Shown here: positions 1 to 8,820 of the stretch, in pieces | Numbering within the stretch: position 1 is the stretch's first letter | Layout: each line of letters begins with the position of its first letter | Origin: Rhizobium sp. Q54 | GTDB taxonomy: Bacteria; Pseudomonadota; Alphaproteobacteria; Micropepsales; Micropepsaceae | Direction: 5' to 3' | NCBI GenBank assembly: GCA_945860165.1 | Contig: CAMAPL010000003.1 | Location: 62,001-126,000, forward strand | DNA length: 64,000 nt | Position numbers and translations under genes: made by a program | Notes under the pieces: generated by a model | The model's input: the letters and a program-made list of their open reading frames with translations, nothing else | Databases searched by the model: none | Told to the model about the DNA's origin: nothing

Positions 1-543
1 AGCCAGGGTGGCGCGCGCCACTTTCATGAAAGTGAGATCGGAAATGCCGGGCGAATGACGTTCCAGCACCTGGGCCGCCGCCGGGCCTTGCAGCGCCAGC
101 AGGGCGCGGTCCAGACGCGGCATTAGGGTCGCCGCACCTTTCAGCTTTTCCGAAATATAAGCGAAGTCCGCCTCTTTGGTGCCGGCATTGACCACCAAGT
201 ACAGGTCGGCCTCACCCGCAAGACGCGAAAACATGAAGTCGTCCATGATGGTGCCGGCTGGCGTCAGCAGCAGGCCGTAGCGCTGCATTCCTTCCTTCAG
301 GCCCGCAACATCGGCGGGCGTGACCCGCTCCAGCGCCGCCATGTCGCCGGACAGGAAGGCCTGGCCCATATGCGAGACGTCGAACAGCCCGCACTTTTCG
401 CGGGTGTGGAGATGTTCCCTGAGAATGCCGGCGGGATACTGGACCGGCATTTCATAGCCGGCGAACGGCACCATCTTGCCGCCCAGCTCGAGATGGAGCG
501 CATAGAGCGGCGTGCGGCGCAGGATATCTGTCGAAAGTGCCAT
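1..543 (-). CDS. gcvT: Aminomethyltransferase (glycine cleavage T protein), 5' part
   Basis: The first 181 codons are in the window and the 3' end lies beyond base 1. The protein starts MALSTDILRRTPLY and has the GcvT N-terminal signatures GGKMVPFAGYEMPVQY and CGLFDVSHMGQA. In the cytoplasmic glycine cleavage system, T protein transfers the methylene group from the H-protein lipoamide arm to tetrahydrofolate, releasing ammonia. The reading frame is open to the window edge. A tandem glycine riboswitch lies 40 bases upstream on the same strand, which independently supports the call and implies glycine control. The remaining gcv genes are probably downstream, outside the window. Confidence 0.95.
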   Translation of the reverse strand, partial: MALSTDILRRTPLYALHLELGGKMVPFAGYEMPVQYPAGILREHLHTREKCGLFDVSHMGQAFLSGDMAALERVTPADVAGLKEGMQRYGLLLTPAGTIMDDFMFSRLAGEADLYLVVNAGTKEADFAYISEKLKGAATLMPRLDRALLALQGPAAAQVLERHSPGISDLTFMKVARATLA

Positions 544-582
544 ACCGGTCCCGATGCAAGAGTACGCGCCCTCATGAGCGCG

Positions 583-768
583 ACCCCTCTGTCATGGGAC
601 CTGAGAGATTTCCCCGGCTTTCGCTAGGTTACCCCTTCGGTGGAGGCTGTCGTAACAGCCTCGCTTTCCAGAAGTTCATCACCCGATCGCGGTCCTTTTG
701 CCTGAGAGTTTCCGGGGCGGTTGCTCCTTCGGCGGCAATTTCAGTGCTCTCTCCCGCGAGGGATCGTG
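583..768 (-). promoter_or_regulatory. Tandem glycine riboswitch (two aptamers) upstream of gcvT
   Basis: Read on the minus strand, the leader holds two copies of the glycine aptamer core. The first (about 768-685) has GGGAGAG, then CCGCCGAAGGAGCAA, then AACTCTCAGGCAAAAGGAC. The second (about 684-583) has CTGGAAAG, CACCGAAGGGGTAACC and ATCTCTCAGGTCCCATGACAG. The second aptamer carries a perfect 8-bp hairpin (643-650 pairing with 655-662). Tandem glycine riboswitches ahead of gcvT usually switch the glycine cleavage genes on when glycine is abundant. This element explains most of the 328-bp gap between gcvT and argS. Confidence 0.93.
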
Positions 769-816
769 TGTTGGCCAACCCCGCAGCGCCTCCGGCGGAC
801 AGGGATGTTGCAGAGC

Positions 817-844
817 ATCATAATGGGGGCCAAAGGGGAGTCAA
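817..844 (-). promoter_or_regulatory. Sigma70-type promoter for the riboswitch-gcvT transcript
   Basis: On the minus strand there is a -35 hexamer TTGACT (839-844), a 16-base spacer and a -10 hexamer TATGAT (817-822). The predicted transcript would start near 809, about 40 bases before the first glycine aptamer. This is the expected arrangement for a riboswitch-controlled leader. It rests on consensus match only. Confidence 0.6.
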
Positions 845-871
845 CAAAACCGGGCAATCAGCCGCAGTTAC

Positions 872-2635
872 TCACATTCTTTCGGGAACTTCGATCCCCA
901 GCAGGTCCAGGACCCAGGTCAGGGCCGCTAGGACCAAGGCGCAAAGCCCCAGCCGGGCCGCCCGCAGGGCCGGATCAGGTTCCGACAGAACATGATGTTC
1001 GTTGTAGAAGCGGCTGAAATTCTGCGCCAGCTCGAAGGCATATTCGCACAGCATGTTGGGGGCGCGCTTGTCTTCCGCCGCCGCCAGCATGTCGCCCAGC
1101 GACAGAAGCTGCAGGATCAGCCGGCGTTCTTCCGCCGAATGGACAGAAGGGATGCCGATGGACGCGCCCTGTTCCTTCGCCTTGCGCAGCATGGATTGGA
1201 CCCGCACCGCCGCATACTGGAGATAGGGCCCGGTCTTGCCTTCGAACTTCGAAAACCGCTCCAGGTCGAAAATATAATCGGTGGTGCGGTGGTTAGAGAG
1301 ATCGGCGAATTTGATGGTGGCGATCCCCACCTTGCGGGCGATCTCGCTGCGCTCTTCGGCGGAGAAATCCGCGCCAATTCCCTGCTCGCCCAGCCGCTTC
1401 TCAGCTTCGGTCTTGGCCATGGCGATCAGGTCGTGAAGTTTCATCACCCCGCCGGCGCGGGTCTTGAACGGCTTGCCGTCGGTGCCGTTCATGGTGCCAT
1501 AGCCGACATGCTCAAGCTGCGCCTTGCCCGACAAGTCGCCCCTGGCGGCGGCGCGGAACACCTGCTCGAAATGGCCATGCTGGCGGTGGTCCACCACATA
1601 CAGGATCAGGGTGGGATCATAGTTGCGAACTCGTTCGATCACGGTGGCAAGGTCGGTGGTGCCGTACAGCACACCGCCTTCGGACTTCACCAGTATCAGC
1701 GGCGGCATCGGCTTCTTGTCGTCTTCGCGGGCGACCGGGACCACCAACGCGCCTTCGCTGATCTCGGCCAGGCCCCGCGTCTTCAGATCGTCCAGCATCG
1801 GCGGGATCAGGGCATCCACACTAGACTCGCCATTCCACAGATCGAACTTCACACCCAGGGCGGCGAACTCGCGTTCCAGCCCGCGTTCCGACACTTTCAC
1901 GAAATGACGCCACAGGGCGCGATAGCCGGCGCGTCCCGCCTGCAGGTCCACCGTGGCGCGCCGCGCCGCTTCCAGCCGCGCCGGATCGGCCTTGCACGCC
2001 GCGGAGGCGCGCGGATACAGGATTTCCAGGTCGTCCATGCTGACCGGAGAATCGTCGGAATAAGGCCCCACGACATTGGGATCGAAATAGACCGGGGCGA
2101 CGCCTTCTATCTCGACTTCCGAAATCAGCTGGCCCATCTGCAGGCCCCAGTCACCCAGATGGACGTCGCTGACGACCTTCCAGCCATTGGCGCGATACAG
2201 GCGCTGCAAACAGTCGCCGATGATGGAGGAACGCAGATGACCGACATGCATCGGCTTGGCGACATTGGGGCCACCGAAATCGATCACCACCGTCTTGCCT
2301 GTACCGGTTCCCGGTGCGCCCAGCGTGTCGTCTGTCGCCAGCGCGGCTGCGCGCGCGCTGAGCGCCGCGTCGGCCAGATTGAGATTCAAAAAACCCGGAC
2401 CGGCGATTTCCACTTTCGCAAAAATCGGTTCGGCTTTCAACCGGACCGCGATCTTCTCTGCGATAGCGCGGGGATTGGCCTTCGCGGCCTTTGCCGCTGC
2501 AAGGGCGCCATTGCACTGGAACTGCGCCAGGTCGGGCCGGTCGGATGCCGCGACGCGCCCGAAGCTCTCGGCCAAGCCTTCAGCGGCGAACGCCTCACCG
2601 GCAATTCGCGACAGTTCGGCCGCCAGAGACGTCAT
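872..2635 (-). CDS. argS: Arginyl-tRNA synthetase
   Basis: This 587-residue class I aminoacyl-tRNA synthetase charges tRNA-Arg with arginine in the cytoplasm. The N-terminal Add-1 domain leads into FGGPNVAKPMHVGHLRS at residues 120-136, which contains the HIGH-type signature HVGH (130-133). The catalytic core has WGLQMGQLI and the VDHRQ motif, and the C-terminal DALR anticodon-binding domain contains KFEGKTGPYLQYAAVR. Length is normal for the family. The ATG start overlaps the TGA stop of the upstream lipoprotein gene (ATGA), so translation is probably coupled. Confidence 0.97.
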   Translation of the reverse strand: MTSLAAELSRIAGEAFAAEGLAESFGRVAASDRPDLAQFQCNGALAAAKAAKANPRAIAEKIAVRLKAEPIFAKVEIAGPGFLNLNLADAALSARAAALATDDTLGAPGTGTGKTVVIDFGGPNVAKPMHVGHLRSSIIGDCLQRLYRANGWKVVSDVHLGDWGLQMGQLISEVEIEGVAPVYFDPNVVGPYSDDSPVSMDDLEILYPRASAACKADPARLEAARRATVDLQAGRAGYRALWRHFVKVSERGLEREFAALGVKFDLWNGESSVDALIPPMLDDLKTRGLAEISEGALVVPVAREDDKKPMPPLILVKSEGGVLYGTTDLATVIERVRNYDPTLILYVVDHRQHGHFEQVFRAAARGDLSGKAQLEHVGYGTMNGTDGKPFKTRAGGVMKLHDLIAMAKTEAEKRLGEQGIGADFSAEERSEIARKVGIATIKFADLSNHRTTDYIFDLERFSKFEGKTGPYLQYAAVRVQSMLRKAKEQGASIGIPSVHSAEERRLILQLLSLGDMLAAAEDKRAPNMLCEYAFELAQNFSRFYNEHHVLSEPDPALRAARLGLCALVLAALTWVLDLLGIEVPERM

Positions 2636-3156
2636 GGAAGGTAGCGGCCCTTCTTCTTGTTATATTCGATCTGCTCCGCCGTCAGCTGGAAGCCGGCCAG
2701 CAACTGGTAATTCCAGGGCAGCTTGCCGTTCTCGATCTTGATGCGGGTCTGGTTGGGCGCCTGCTTGATGGTGGCAGTGGCGGCGCCCGGCGCGAAGGTG
2801 AAATCGAGGCTGTAGGCATGCTTGGCGTAAACCTTTGCCCCCTCATGAACCACGACAAAATAGGGCACGGAGTAAGCGGCGCCGTCGCTGGAGGGCGCGC
2901 GCGTGGCGTAGAAGGTGAGTTCGAGCGAGGCCCGCACCACTCCGGTGCTGTTGTTGTAGACACAGTCGCCCTCGGCGCGGCTGAGCGACACGGTATAAAG
3001 CTCGTTGGCTAGATCGGGCGCCGTGCCGGGGCGGAAAACCGTCACGGTGGCGGTATCGTTCAGGATCGCCGGTATCGGGCAGACCGTGATCTTCTGGCTG
3101 CAGCCCAGCAGCGGCAGGGCAAACAGGGCAACAAGGGCCAGGGGACGCAGACTCAT
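2632..3156 (-). CDS. Conserved hypothetical lipoprotein
   Basis: This is a 174-residue protein of unknown function. The start at 3156 is chosen because MSLRPLALVALFALPLLGC is a standard lipoprotein signal (hydrophobic stretch, then lipobox LLGC at about residues 16-19) and an AAGGAAG ribosome site lies upstream; the frame stays open further 5'. After lipidation at the Cys, the mature protein would sit in the periplasm or outer membrane. Two further Cys residues (in VCPIP and DCVYNN) could form a disulfide. The stop overlaps argS by ATGA. I do not recognise a named family with confidence. Confidence 0.75.
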   Translation of the reverse strand: MSLRPLALVALFALPLLGCSQKITVCPIPAILNDTATVTVFRPGTAPDLANELYTVSLSRAEGDCVYNNSTGVVRASLELTFYATRAPSSDGAAYSVPYFVVVHEGAKVYAKHAYSLDFTFAPGAATATIKQAPNQTRIKIENGKLPWNYQLLAGFQLTAEQIEYNKKKGRYLP

Positions 3157-3322
3157 CAACGCGGTTCTTCCTTGCGGTATGCTTGACTTTTGGCCGCCCG
3201 GGCCCGACTTCTCCCAACCGCCAATTTGGGCGCGGACCATAGCCAAGCAGACCCGTGATGGAAAGCATAGGACGCCGAAAAAGCCAAGCTTTCCTGTATT
3301 TTAGGCAGGGGGCCTGAACACC

Positions 3323-4279
3323 ATGGCCGTTTATACCGAGGTCAGTTTCGAGGAATTGGAGCGGCTGCTGAAGCAGTACGACATCGGCCAGCCCCTGTCC
3401 TTCAAGGGTATCGCCGAGGGTATCGAGAATTCCAATTTCTACCTGCAGACCGACCGGGGCGCCTTCATCCTGACCCTGTACGAAAAGCGGGTGAACCCGG
3501 ATGACCTGCCCTTCTTCCTGGGACTGATGGAGCATCTGGCCGAGCGGGGCGTGCACTGCCCGCTTCCCGTGAAGACCGGGGATGGCAAATCGCTGGTCAG
3601 CCTGAATGGCCGCCACGCTGCTATTGTCACCTTTCTCACCGGCATATCTCTACGCCGGCCCGATGCCGCGCACTGCGCCGCCGCCGCTACGGTCATGGCC
3701 GAGCTGCACAAGGCGCAGGAGGGTTTTGCCCTCAGCCGCCCCAATGCGCTGGGTCCGAAGGGCTGGCGGCCGCTGGCCGAGGCCATCCACGGCGCGGACA
3801 CCATCGAGGATGGCCTCGGCGAGATGATTTCCAGTTCGCTGGCGGAACTGGTCGCGGCCTGGCCCGGCGGGCTTCCCAGCGGCGTGATCCATGCCGACTA
3901 TTTCCCCGACAACGTCCTGTTCGTGCAGGACCAGATCGGCGGGGTGATCGACTTCTATTTCGCCTGCAATGATTTCTACATTTACGACCTGGCGATCATG
4001 CTGAACAGCTGGTGCTTCGAACTGGACGGCAGCTACAACATCACCAAGGGGCAGGCCGTGATCCAGGCCTATCGTGCGGCGCGTCCGCTGGGCGAGACGG
4101 AGATCGCCGCCCTGCCCGTGCTGATGCGCGGCGCTGCCCTGCGCTTCCTGCTGACGCGCACCTATGACTGGCTGAACCAGGACCCCAACGCGCTGGTGCG
4201 GCCCAAGGACCCCCGCGAATATTCCAAGAAGCTGCGCTTCCACAACAAGGTGAAGCACGCGCGGGAATACGGCTTGTGA
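3323..4279 (+). CDS. thrB: Homoserine kinase (APH-fold type)
   Basis: This 318-residue cytoplasmic kinase phosphorylates L-homoserine to O-phosphohomoserine, the substrate of threonine synthase. It belongs to the aminoglycoside-phosphotransferase-like ThrB type of alphaproteobacteria rather than the GHMP type. Supporting motifs are [11 protein letters not shown] (nucleotide loop), [14 protein letters not shown] (catalytic loop with Asp and Asn) and [20 protein letters not shown] (metal-binding Asp). thrC lies about 6 kb away on the other strand. The TGA stop overlaps the GTG start of rnhA, an arrangement common in this class. Confidence 0.95.
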   Translation: MAVYTEVSFEELERLLKQYDIGQPLSFKGIAEGIENSNFYLQTDRGAFILTLYEKRVNPDDLPFFLGLMEHLAERGVHCPLPVKTGDGKSLVSLNGRHAAIVTFLTGISLRRPDAAHCAAAATVMAELHKAQEGFALSRPNALGPKGWRPLAEAIHGADTIEDGLGEMISSSLAELVAAWPGGLPSGVIHADYFPDNVLFVQDQIGGVIDFYFACNDFYIYDLAIMLNSWCFELDGSYNITKGQAVIQAYRAARPLGETEIAALPVLMRGAALRFLLTRTYDWLNQDPNALVRPKDPREYSKKLRFHNKVKHAREYGL

Positions 4280-4698
4280 TTGACGTTTTCACGGACGGCG
4301 CCTGCTCCGGCAATCCCGGGCCCGGCGGCTGGGCAGCGATCCTGCGCACGGGACATCACGAAAAAGAATTGTCCGGCGGCGAAAAAGCCACCACCAACAA
4401 CCGCATGGAGATGATGGCGGTGATCGAAGCCCTGAAGGCGCTGAAGAAGCAAAGCGCCGTCACCATTCATACCGACTCCCGTTATGTGATGGACGGGGCG
4501 TCAAAATGGATTCTGGGGTGGAAGAAAAAAGGCTGGAAGACCGCCGACAAGAAGCCGGTCAAGAATGAAGACTTGTGGCAGATTCTCGATGACGAGATCT
4601 CCAGGCATACGGTGCACTGGATATGGGTGGCCGGTCACTCCGGCCACCCCGAGAATGAACGCGCGGACCAATTGGCGCGGGATGCCATCCCGCGCTGA
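4276..4698 (+). CDS. rnhA: Ribonuclease HI
   Basis: This 140-residue endonuclease cuts the RNA strand of RNA-DNA hybrids (R-loops and primers). The family acidic residues are present: D7 in [15 protein letters not shown]45 in [13 protein letters not shown]67 in IHTDSRYV and D131 in NERADQLA; the basic handle region with [16 protein letters not shown] is also there. Translation starts at GTG (4276), which overlaps the thrB stop as GTGA. Function is near certain from the motifs. Confidence 0.97.
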   Translation: MIDVFTDGACSGNPGPGGWAAILRTGHHEKELSGGEKATTNNRMEMMAVIEALKALKKQSAVTIHTDSRYVMDGASKWILGWKKKGWKTADKKPVKNEDLWQILDDEISRHTVHWIWVAGHSGHPENERADQLARDAIPR

Positions 4699-4716
4699 TT
4701 TTGGCCGCCCTGGCGA

Positions 4717-5202
4717 TTACGGCAGCTGGGTGATCATGTGTTCGGCGCTGGACACTTCAAAAGCGCCGGGCTCTTCGACATTCATCGCCTTCACCACGCC
4801 ATTGTCCACGATCATGGAATAGCGCTGGCTGCGCTTACCCATGCCGAACTTGCTGGCGTCAAACTCAAGGCCCAGGGCGCGGGTGAAATCGCCATTGCCG
4901 TCGGCCAGCATGTGCACCTTGCCGCCTGACTTCTGGTCCTTGCCCCAGGCGTCCATCACAAAAGCGTCGTTCACCGAGACACAGGCGATGGCGTCAACGC
5001 CCTTGGCTTTCAGCGAGTCGAAATTCTGCACAAAACCGGGAACGTGCTTGGCCGAGCAGGTCGGCGTGAAAGCGCCGGGCAGCGCGAACAGCGCCACCTT
5101 CTTGCCGCCGAAAAAACTGTCCGTGCTGACAGGCGCGGGTTTTCCGTCCTGCATTTCCATCAGGGTGGCGGAAGGAATCTTGTCACCGAGTTTAATCGTC
5201 AT
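4717..5202 (-). CDS. Peroxiredoxin, Prx5 type
   Basis: This 161-residue thiol peroxidase reduces hydrogen peroxide and organic hydroperoxides. The Prx5 active-site motif LPGAFTPTCSAKHVPG holds the peroxidatic Cys at C49, with the conserved Thr at the start of PTC. GVDAIACVSVNDAFVMDAW follows, another Prx5 hallmark. The electron donor (glutathione/glutaredoxin or thioredoxin) cannot be read from the sequence. An AAGGAG ribosome site precedes the ATG. The gene converges on rnhA with an 18-base gap. Confidence 0.94.
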   Translation of the reverse strand: MTIKLGDKIPSATLMEMQDGKPAPVSTDSFFGGKKVALFALPGAFTPTCSAKHVPGFVQNFDSLKAKGVDAIACVSVNDAFVMDAWGKDQKSGGKVHMLADGNGDFTRALGLEFDASKFGMGKRSQRYSMIVDNGVVKAMNVEEPGAFEVSSAEHMITQLP

Positions 5203-5216
5203 ACTGGTCTCCTTGG

Positions 5217-8159
5217 TTAGCCGAGTTCAGGGGCAGATGCGGCATTGTAATGCTTGGCGATGTATTCCAGTGCCGCGGCGCCGTCGAGAGCGTGGGAAAA
5301 ATAATAGCCCTGGCCGAATTCGCAACCGATCCTGGCCAGGAACTTGGCATCGGCTTCGTTTTCTATGCCTTCGGCCACCACCGCGCGCTTGAATTCATGC
5401 GCCATGGCGACAATGCCGGACAGAACCACTTCGCCGTCAGTATCGATGTCGGTGCCGCCATGCCGGGCCAGGAAGCTCTTGTCGATCTTGACCGTATCGA
5501 CCGGCAGGGTGCGGAACTCGCTCAGGGTGGAAGCGCCGGTGCCGAAATCATCGATCGACAGGCCCGCGCCGGCCTCCCGGATGCGCGCCATGATCTGCGG
5601 CATCTTGGGATCGGCGGCGATGGCGCTTTCGGTGATTTCGAGATTCAGCGTGCCCGGCGCGATGCCGCTGCCCGACAGGATGGTCTTGAGCAACGCCTCA
5701 AAACCGGAATCCTTCAGCTGGCGGCGGGAGAAATTGACGCTGACAAACAGCGGGGGCCTCAGCGGAAAATAGCGCTGCCAATGCGCCAGATCGGTGGCGG
5801 CGCGCTCCAGCGCAAAGCGGCCCAGGCCGACAATCAGACCCGTCTCTTCGGAATCGGCGATGAAGTCGCCGGGCGAGATGAGGCCTTTGATCGGATGCTG
5901 CCAGCGCAGCAACGCTTCAAATCCCGCCACGCTGCGATCACTGAGGCGGATGATGGGCTGGTAGAACACATCTAGCTGGCCGGCGGCCAGCGCATGACGC
6001 AATTCGCTCTCCAGCGCCACGCTGTCGCCGGGCGCCAGGGTTTCCAGATCGGCGGAATAGACGCGGGCGCAAGCGCCGCCCTGCCGCTTGGCGGAAATCA
6101 GCGCCAGCTCGGCATTCTTGATCAGAGCAAGCGGGTCCTCGCTCTGCGCGCCTGTCGCCAGACCGATGCTGCAAGGGGCGAAGACTTCGCGGTCCTCCAC
6201 GCAGTAGGGCTTGCCGCAGGCTTCGGCCAGAGCGTTGCCGATGGGTTGCGGCGCGCCGCGCGGATTGGCGAAAAGGAAGGCGAAACTGTCGCCGCCGGTA
6301 CGGAATATCTGCGCCGGCTCGCCCAGTCCGGTCAGCCGCTGCGCCACCTGCTGCAAGATGGCGTCGGCGCCCTGGTCTCCGAGGCTGGCATGGATGGCCT
6401 TGAAACGATCGATGTCCAGCAGGGCAAACAATGATTTGTCAAAGCCTTCGCCCAGCGCGTCCAGCGCCTCCATCAGCGCCACGCGGTTGCCTAGCCCGGT
6501 CAGCGCATCGCGTGGCAGGGCGGCTTCGCGCTTGCGTGCATTCTCGGCATTCAGCGCGGCGAATTCGGCTTGCTTGCGCTGGGTAATGTCCGAGAGCAGC
6601 CCCAAACAATCGGATGGCACCTGCTGCTCGCTGACGATGGTGGCGCGCAGTTCTAGCCAGCGATAGGGGCCGCTGCCGCCGCGGGCACGGAATTCCAGGC
6701 GGAAGGCCAAGCCGGGGCGAAGGCGATACTCGTCCAGGGCGCGTGTATAGACGTCGCGATCCTCGGGATGAATGTGGCCAAGCCAGTCGCCGTGCGACAG
6801 GGTGGTTTCGTGCACGCTGAGCCCGATCATCTGGGCTGCTTCCGGCGACAGGGTCAGCAGCCCGGCGCGAAAATCCATGTCGAAGACGCCCTGATGCGCC
6901 GCGCCTATGGCGGCCCGCGCCAGACTGTTGAGCGGCGCCATGTGATCGATCAACGCTTCGGGGGCCGGCGCATGGGCTTCCAGCAGGCGGGCGGCATGAG
7001 AGCCGTGCAGAAACGGCAGCACGGCGATTTCCTCGCTGGCGATCACTGCCAGCGCCAGCAATATCGCGCCCGCCGCCGCAAAGCCGCCGGTCGCCGCCGG
7101 ACCAGTCAGATCGTCGCCCAACCCGCCCACCGCCATCACGGCGGCCGCCAGCGCAACCAGCGCGAACGCCGCGGCGCTGGGCGCGATCACCTGCGCCGCC
7201 TTATGGCCAAGACGGCCTGACAGGAACAGATAGGCGGCGATGGCCATGCTGCCGAGAACGATCGCAATATTGGTCAGAAGCGTAGCAAGCGGCAGCCCGA
7301 CATAGGCCAGCGCGCCCAGCGCGATCAGGCCATACACCGTGCGGGTGAAATGCTTCTCGTATTTGGGCCATATCTCGCGGATGGGAATAATGGCATTGGC
7401 CAGCCGCGCGCCCGCCGCCAGAGCCAGCGCCGTCAGGAAGGCCGACAGGCCGTAGGGACCGCCATAACCGGTGGCAAGGCTGGCGTCGAACATGCCGGTG
7501 CCCGACATCCAAGCCATCAGCAGCAAGAGCAGCGTCACCGAAACCCAGCGCGGCGCGGCATGGCCGATCAACACCGCCAGCCCGCTGGTGATCAACGCCG
7601 AAGCGGCGATCAGCGCGCCAACCGCCGTGATGAAAATCGCCAGCTGGCGGTTGTGCGACGACAGCGCCGGCTCGGTCCAGGCAAAGAGCGCGGGCGGCGT
7701 TGCAGCAGCCCCGACGCGGATCGCCAGCCGCACCGTGCTCACCGGCGGCACGATCACCCGCCAGGCGCGGCGGCCATAGGCCGATGCGGTTTCCACAACC
7801 GTGCCCGAATCTGAGCTGGCCAACGCCAGGATGGACGGCCGCATGGGCTTGGGCAGCAGCGACAGGGCGCTGCGGGGTGGCTGCCCCGCCAGCAGTACGC
7901 GGGTGGCGGGACGTACCGATTCGTTAGTGACCTGGACAAAGTACCAGCTGGACCCGTCTGTTTCCGTGCTGCCGGGCGCGCGATCCGGCGTCAGCGCCGG
8001 TTTGAGGTCCAGGACATTCTGGTTGCTGCCGAAATTGATGGTGATGGGCGGCGCCGGTAGCGGCTTGCCCACCGGCTGCGCCGCGCTGGTGGCAACAAGC
8101 CCTGCCGCCGCCATGGCGAGCCCGACACAGAACACAGCGATGCGGCGAAGTTTCGTCAT
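5217..8159 (-). CDS. Membrane GGDEF/EAL protein with PAS domain, likely c-di-GMP phosphodiesterase
   Basis: This 980-residue protein has a signal peptide, a periplasmic segment to about residue 175, then about seven hydrophobic helices (roughly 175-380). A PAS domain follows (about 420-530), then a GGDEF domain (about 555-700) and an EAL domain (about 715-970). The cyclase signature is GGDSF (622-626), with Ser in place of the usual Glu, so cyclase activity is doubtful. The EAL side looks intact: EAL at 748-750, NFSRRQL, LEITES, DDFGTG, KIDKSF, AEGIE and QGYYFS. Hydrolysis of cyclic di-GMP in response to a periplasmic or membrane signal is the likely role. It stands alone, downstream of the GNAT gene. 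Confidence 0.9.
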   Translation of the reverse strand: MTKLRRIAVFCVGLAMAAAGLVATSAAQPVGKPLPAPPITINFGSNQNVLDLKPALTPDRAPGSTETDGSSWYFVQVTNESVRPATRVLLAGQPPRSALSLLPKPMRPSILALASSDSGTVVETASAYGRRAWRVIVPPVSTVRLAIRVGAAATPPALFAWTEPALSSHNRQLAIFITAVGALIAASALITSGLAVLIGHAAPRWVSVTLLLLLMAWMSGTGMFDASLATGYGGPYGLSAFLTALALAAGARLANAIIPIREIWPKYEKHFTRTVYGLIALGALAYVGLPLATLLTNIAIVLGSMAIAAYLFLSGRLGHKAAQVIAPSAAAFALVALAAAVMAVGGLGDDLTGPAATGGFAAAGAILLALAVIASEEIAVLPFLHGSHAARLLEAHAPAPEALIDHMAPLNSLARAAIGAAHQGVFDMDFRAGLLTLSPEAAQMIGLSVHETTLSHGDWLGHIHPEDRDVYTRALDEYRLRPGLAFRLEFRARGGSGPYRWLELRATIVSEQQVPSDCLGLLSDITQRKQAEFAALNAENARKREAALPRDALTGLGNRVALMEALDALGEGFDKSLFALLDIDRFKAIHASLGDQGADAILQQVAQRLTGLGEPAQIFRTGGDSFAFLFANPRGAPQPIGNALAEACGKPYCVEDREVFAPCSIGLATGAQSEDPLALIKNAELALISAKRQGGACARVYSADLETLAPGDSVALESELRHALAAGQLDVFYQPIIRLSDRSVAGFEALLRWQHPIKGLISPGDFIADSEETGLIVGLGRFALERAATDLAHWQRYFPLRPPLFVSVNFSRRQLKDSGFEALLKTILSGSGIAPGTLNLEITESAIAADPKMPQIMARIREAGAGLSIDDFGTGASTLSEFRTLPVDTVKIDKSFLARHGGTDIDTDGEVVLSGIVAMAHEFKRAVVAEGIENEADAKFLARIGCEFGQGYYFSHALDGAAALEYIAKHYNAASAPELG

Positions 8160-8193
8160 GCGTCTCTTGTGGTGGGTTCTGCGAAACAGCGCG

Positions 8194-8820
8194 CTAACCT
8201 AGCTGCGCTTCTTCTTTCAGCAAAGCAAATAGCAGATGATCGGCCCATGCCCCGTTTATAAGCAGATAACGCCGCGCCAGCCCTTCCTGCAGGAAACCGA
8301 CGCGCGTCAGCAGGTTTTTGGAGGCGTCATTGTCGGTCAGGCAGGCAGCTTCGATCCGATGCAGGCCCAGGGTTCGAAAGGCAAAGGGCAGCAGCGTCCG
8401 CAAGGCATACGTCATATAGCCCTGCCGGGCGAACTTCGCGCCGATCCAGTAACCCAGGGTGCAGCATTGGGTGGCGCCGCGCCGGACATTGGAAATCGTG
8501 CAGCCGCCCACCAGCGCGTTGTCGCTTTCGCGCAGCACGAAAAACACATAGGCCGAATCCTGCCGCGTTTCCTTCTGGTAGCGCTTGATGCGGCGGCGAA
8601 AGGCGCCGCGCGTGAGTTCGTCATCGGCCCAGACCGGCTCCCAGGGGGTAAGAAACTCCTGGCTTTCGGCGCGCAACTTTGCCCAGATAGGAAAATCGGC
8701 GACGCGGGGATAGCGCAGATAGAGCCCTTCGCCGCGGATCACCGGCTGCTGGCCGCCCGGAAATGTAAGACCGCGCATGAATGCAATCGGGCTGGTTCTT
8801 GCGAAAGCAGCTTTGACCAT
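8194..8820 (-). CDS. GNAT N-acetyltransferase, RimJ-like
   Basis: This 208-residue acetyltransferase resembles the RimJ/RimL group that acetylates protein N-termini or small amines using acetyl-CoA. Visible features are an N-terminal LRYPRVADFPIWAKLR strand-helix, the acetyl-CoA loop region GYWIGAKFARQGYMTYAL (R/Q-x-x-G type) and GLHRIEAACLTDNDASKNLLTRVGF, typical of the family. The start ATG overlaps the M16 protease stop as TAATG, so it is probably translated with that gene. The true substrate is unknown. Confidence 0.88.
   Translation of the reverse strand: MVKAAFARTSPIAFMRGLTFPGGQQPVIRGEGLYLRYPRVADFPIWAKLRAESQEFLTPWEPVWADDELTRGAFRRRIKRYQKETRQDSAYVFFVLRESDNALVGGCTISNVRRGATQCCTLGYWIGAKFARQGYMTYALRTLLPFAFRTLGLHRIEAACLTDNDASKNLLTRVGFLQEGLARRYLLINGAWADHLLFALLKEEAQLG

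Noticed and set aside
992-2644. A 550-codon open frame antisense to argS
   Set aside because: It mirrors argS codon structure in GC-rich DNA and encodes a low-complexity His/Arg/Gly-rich product with no domain; argS is certain.
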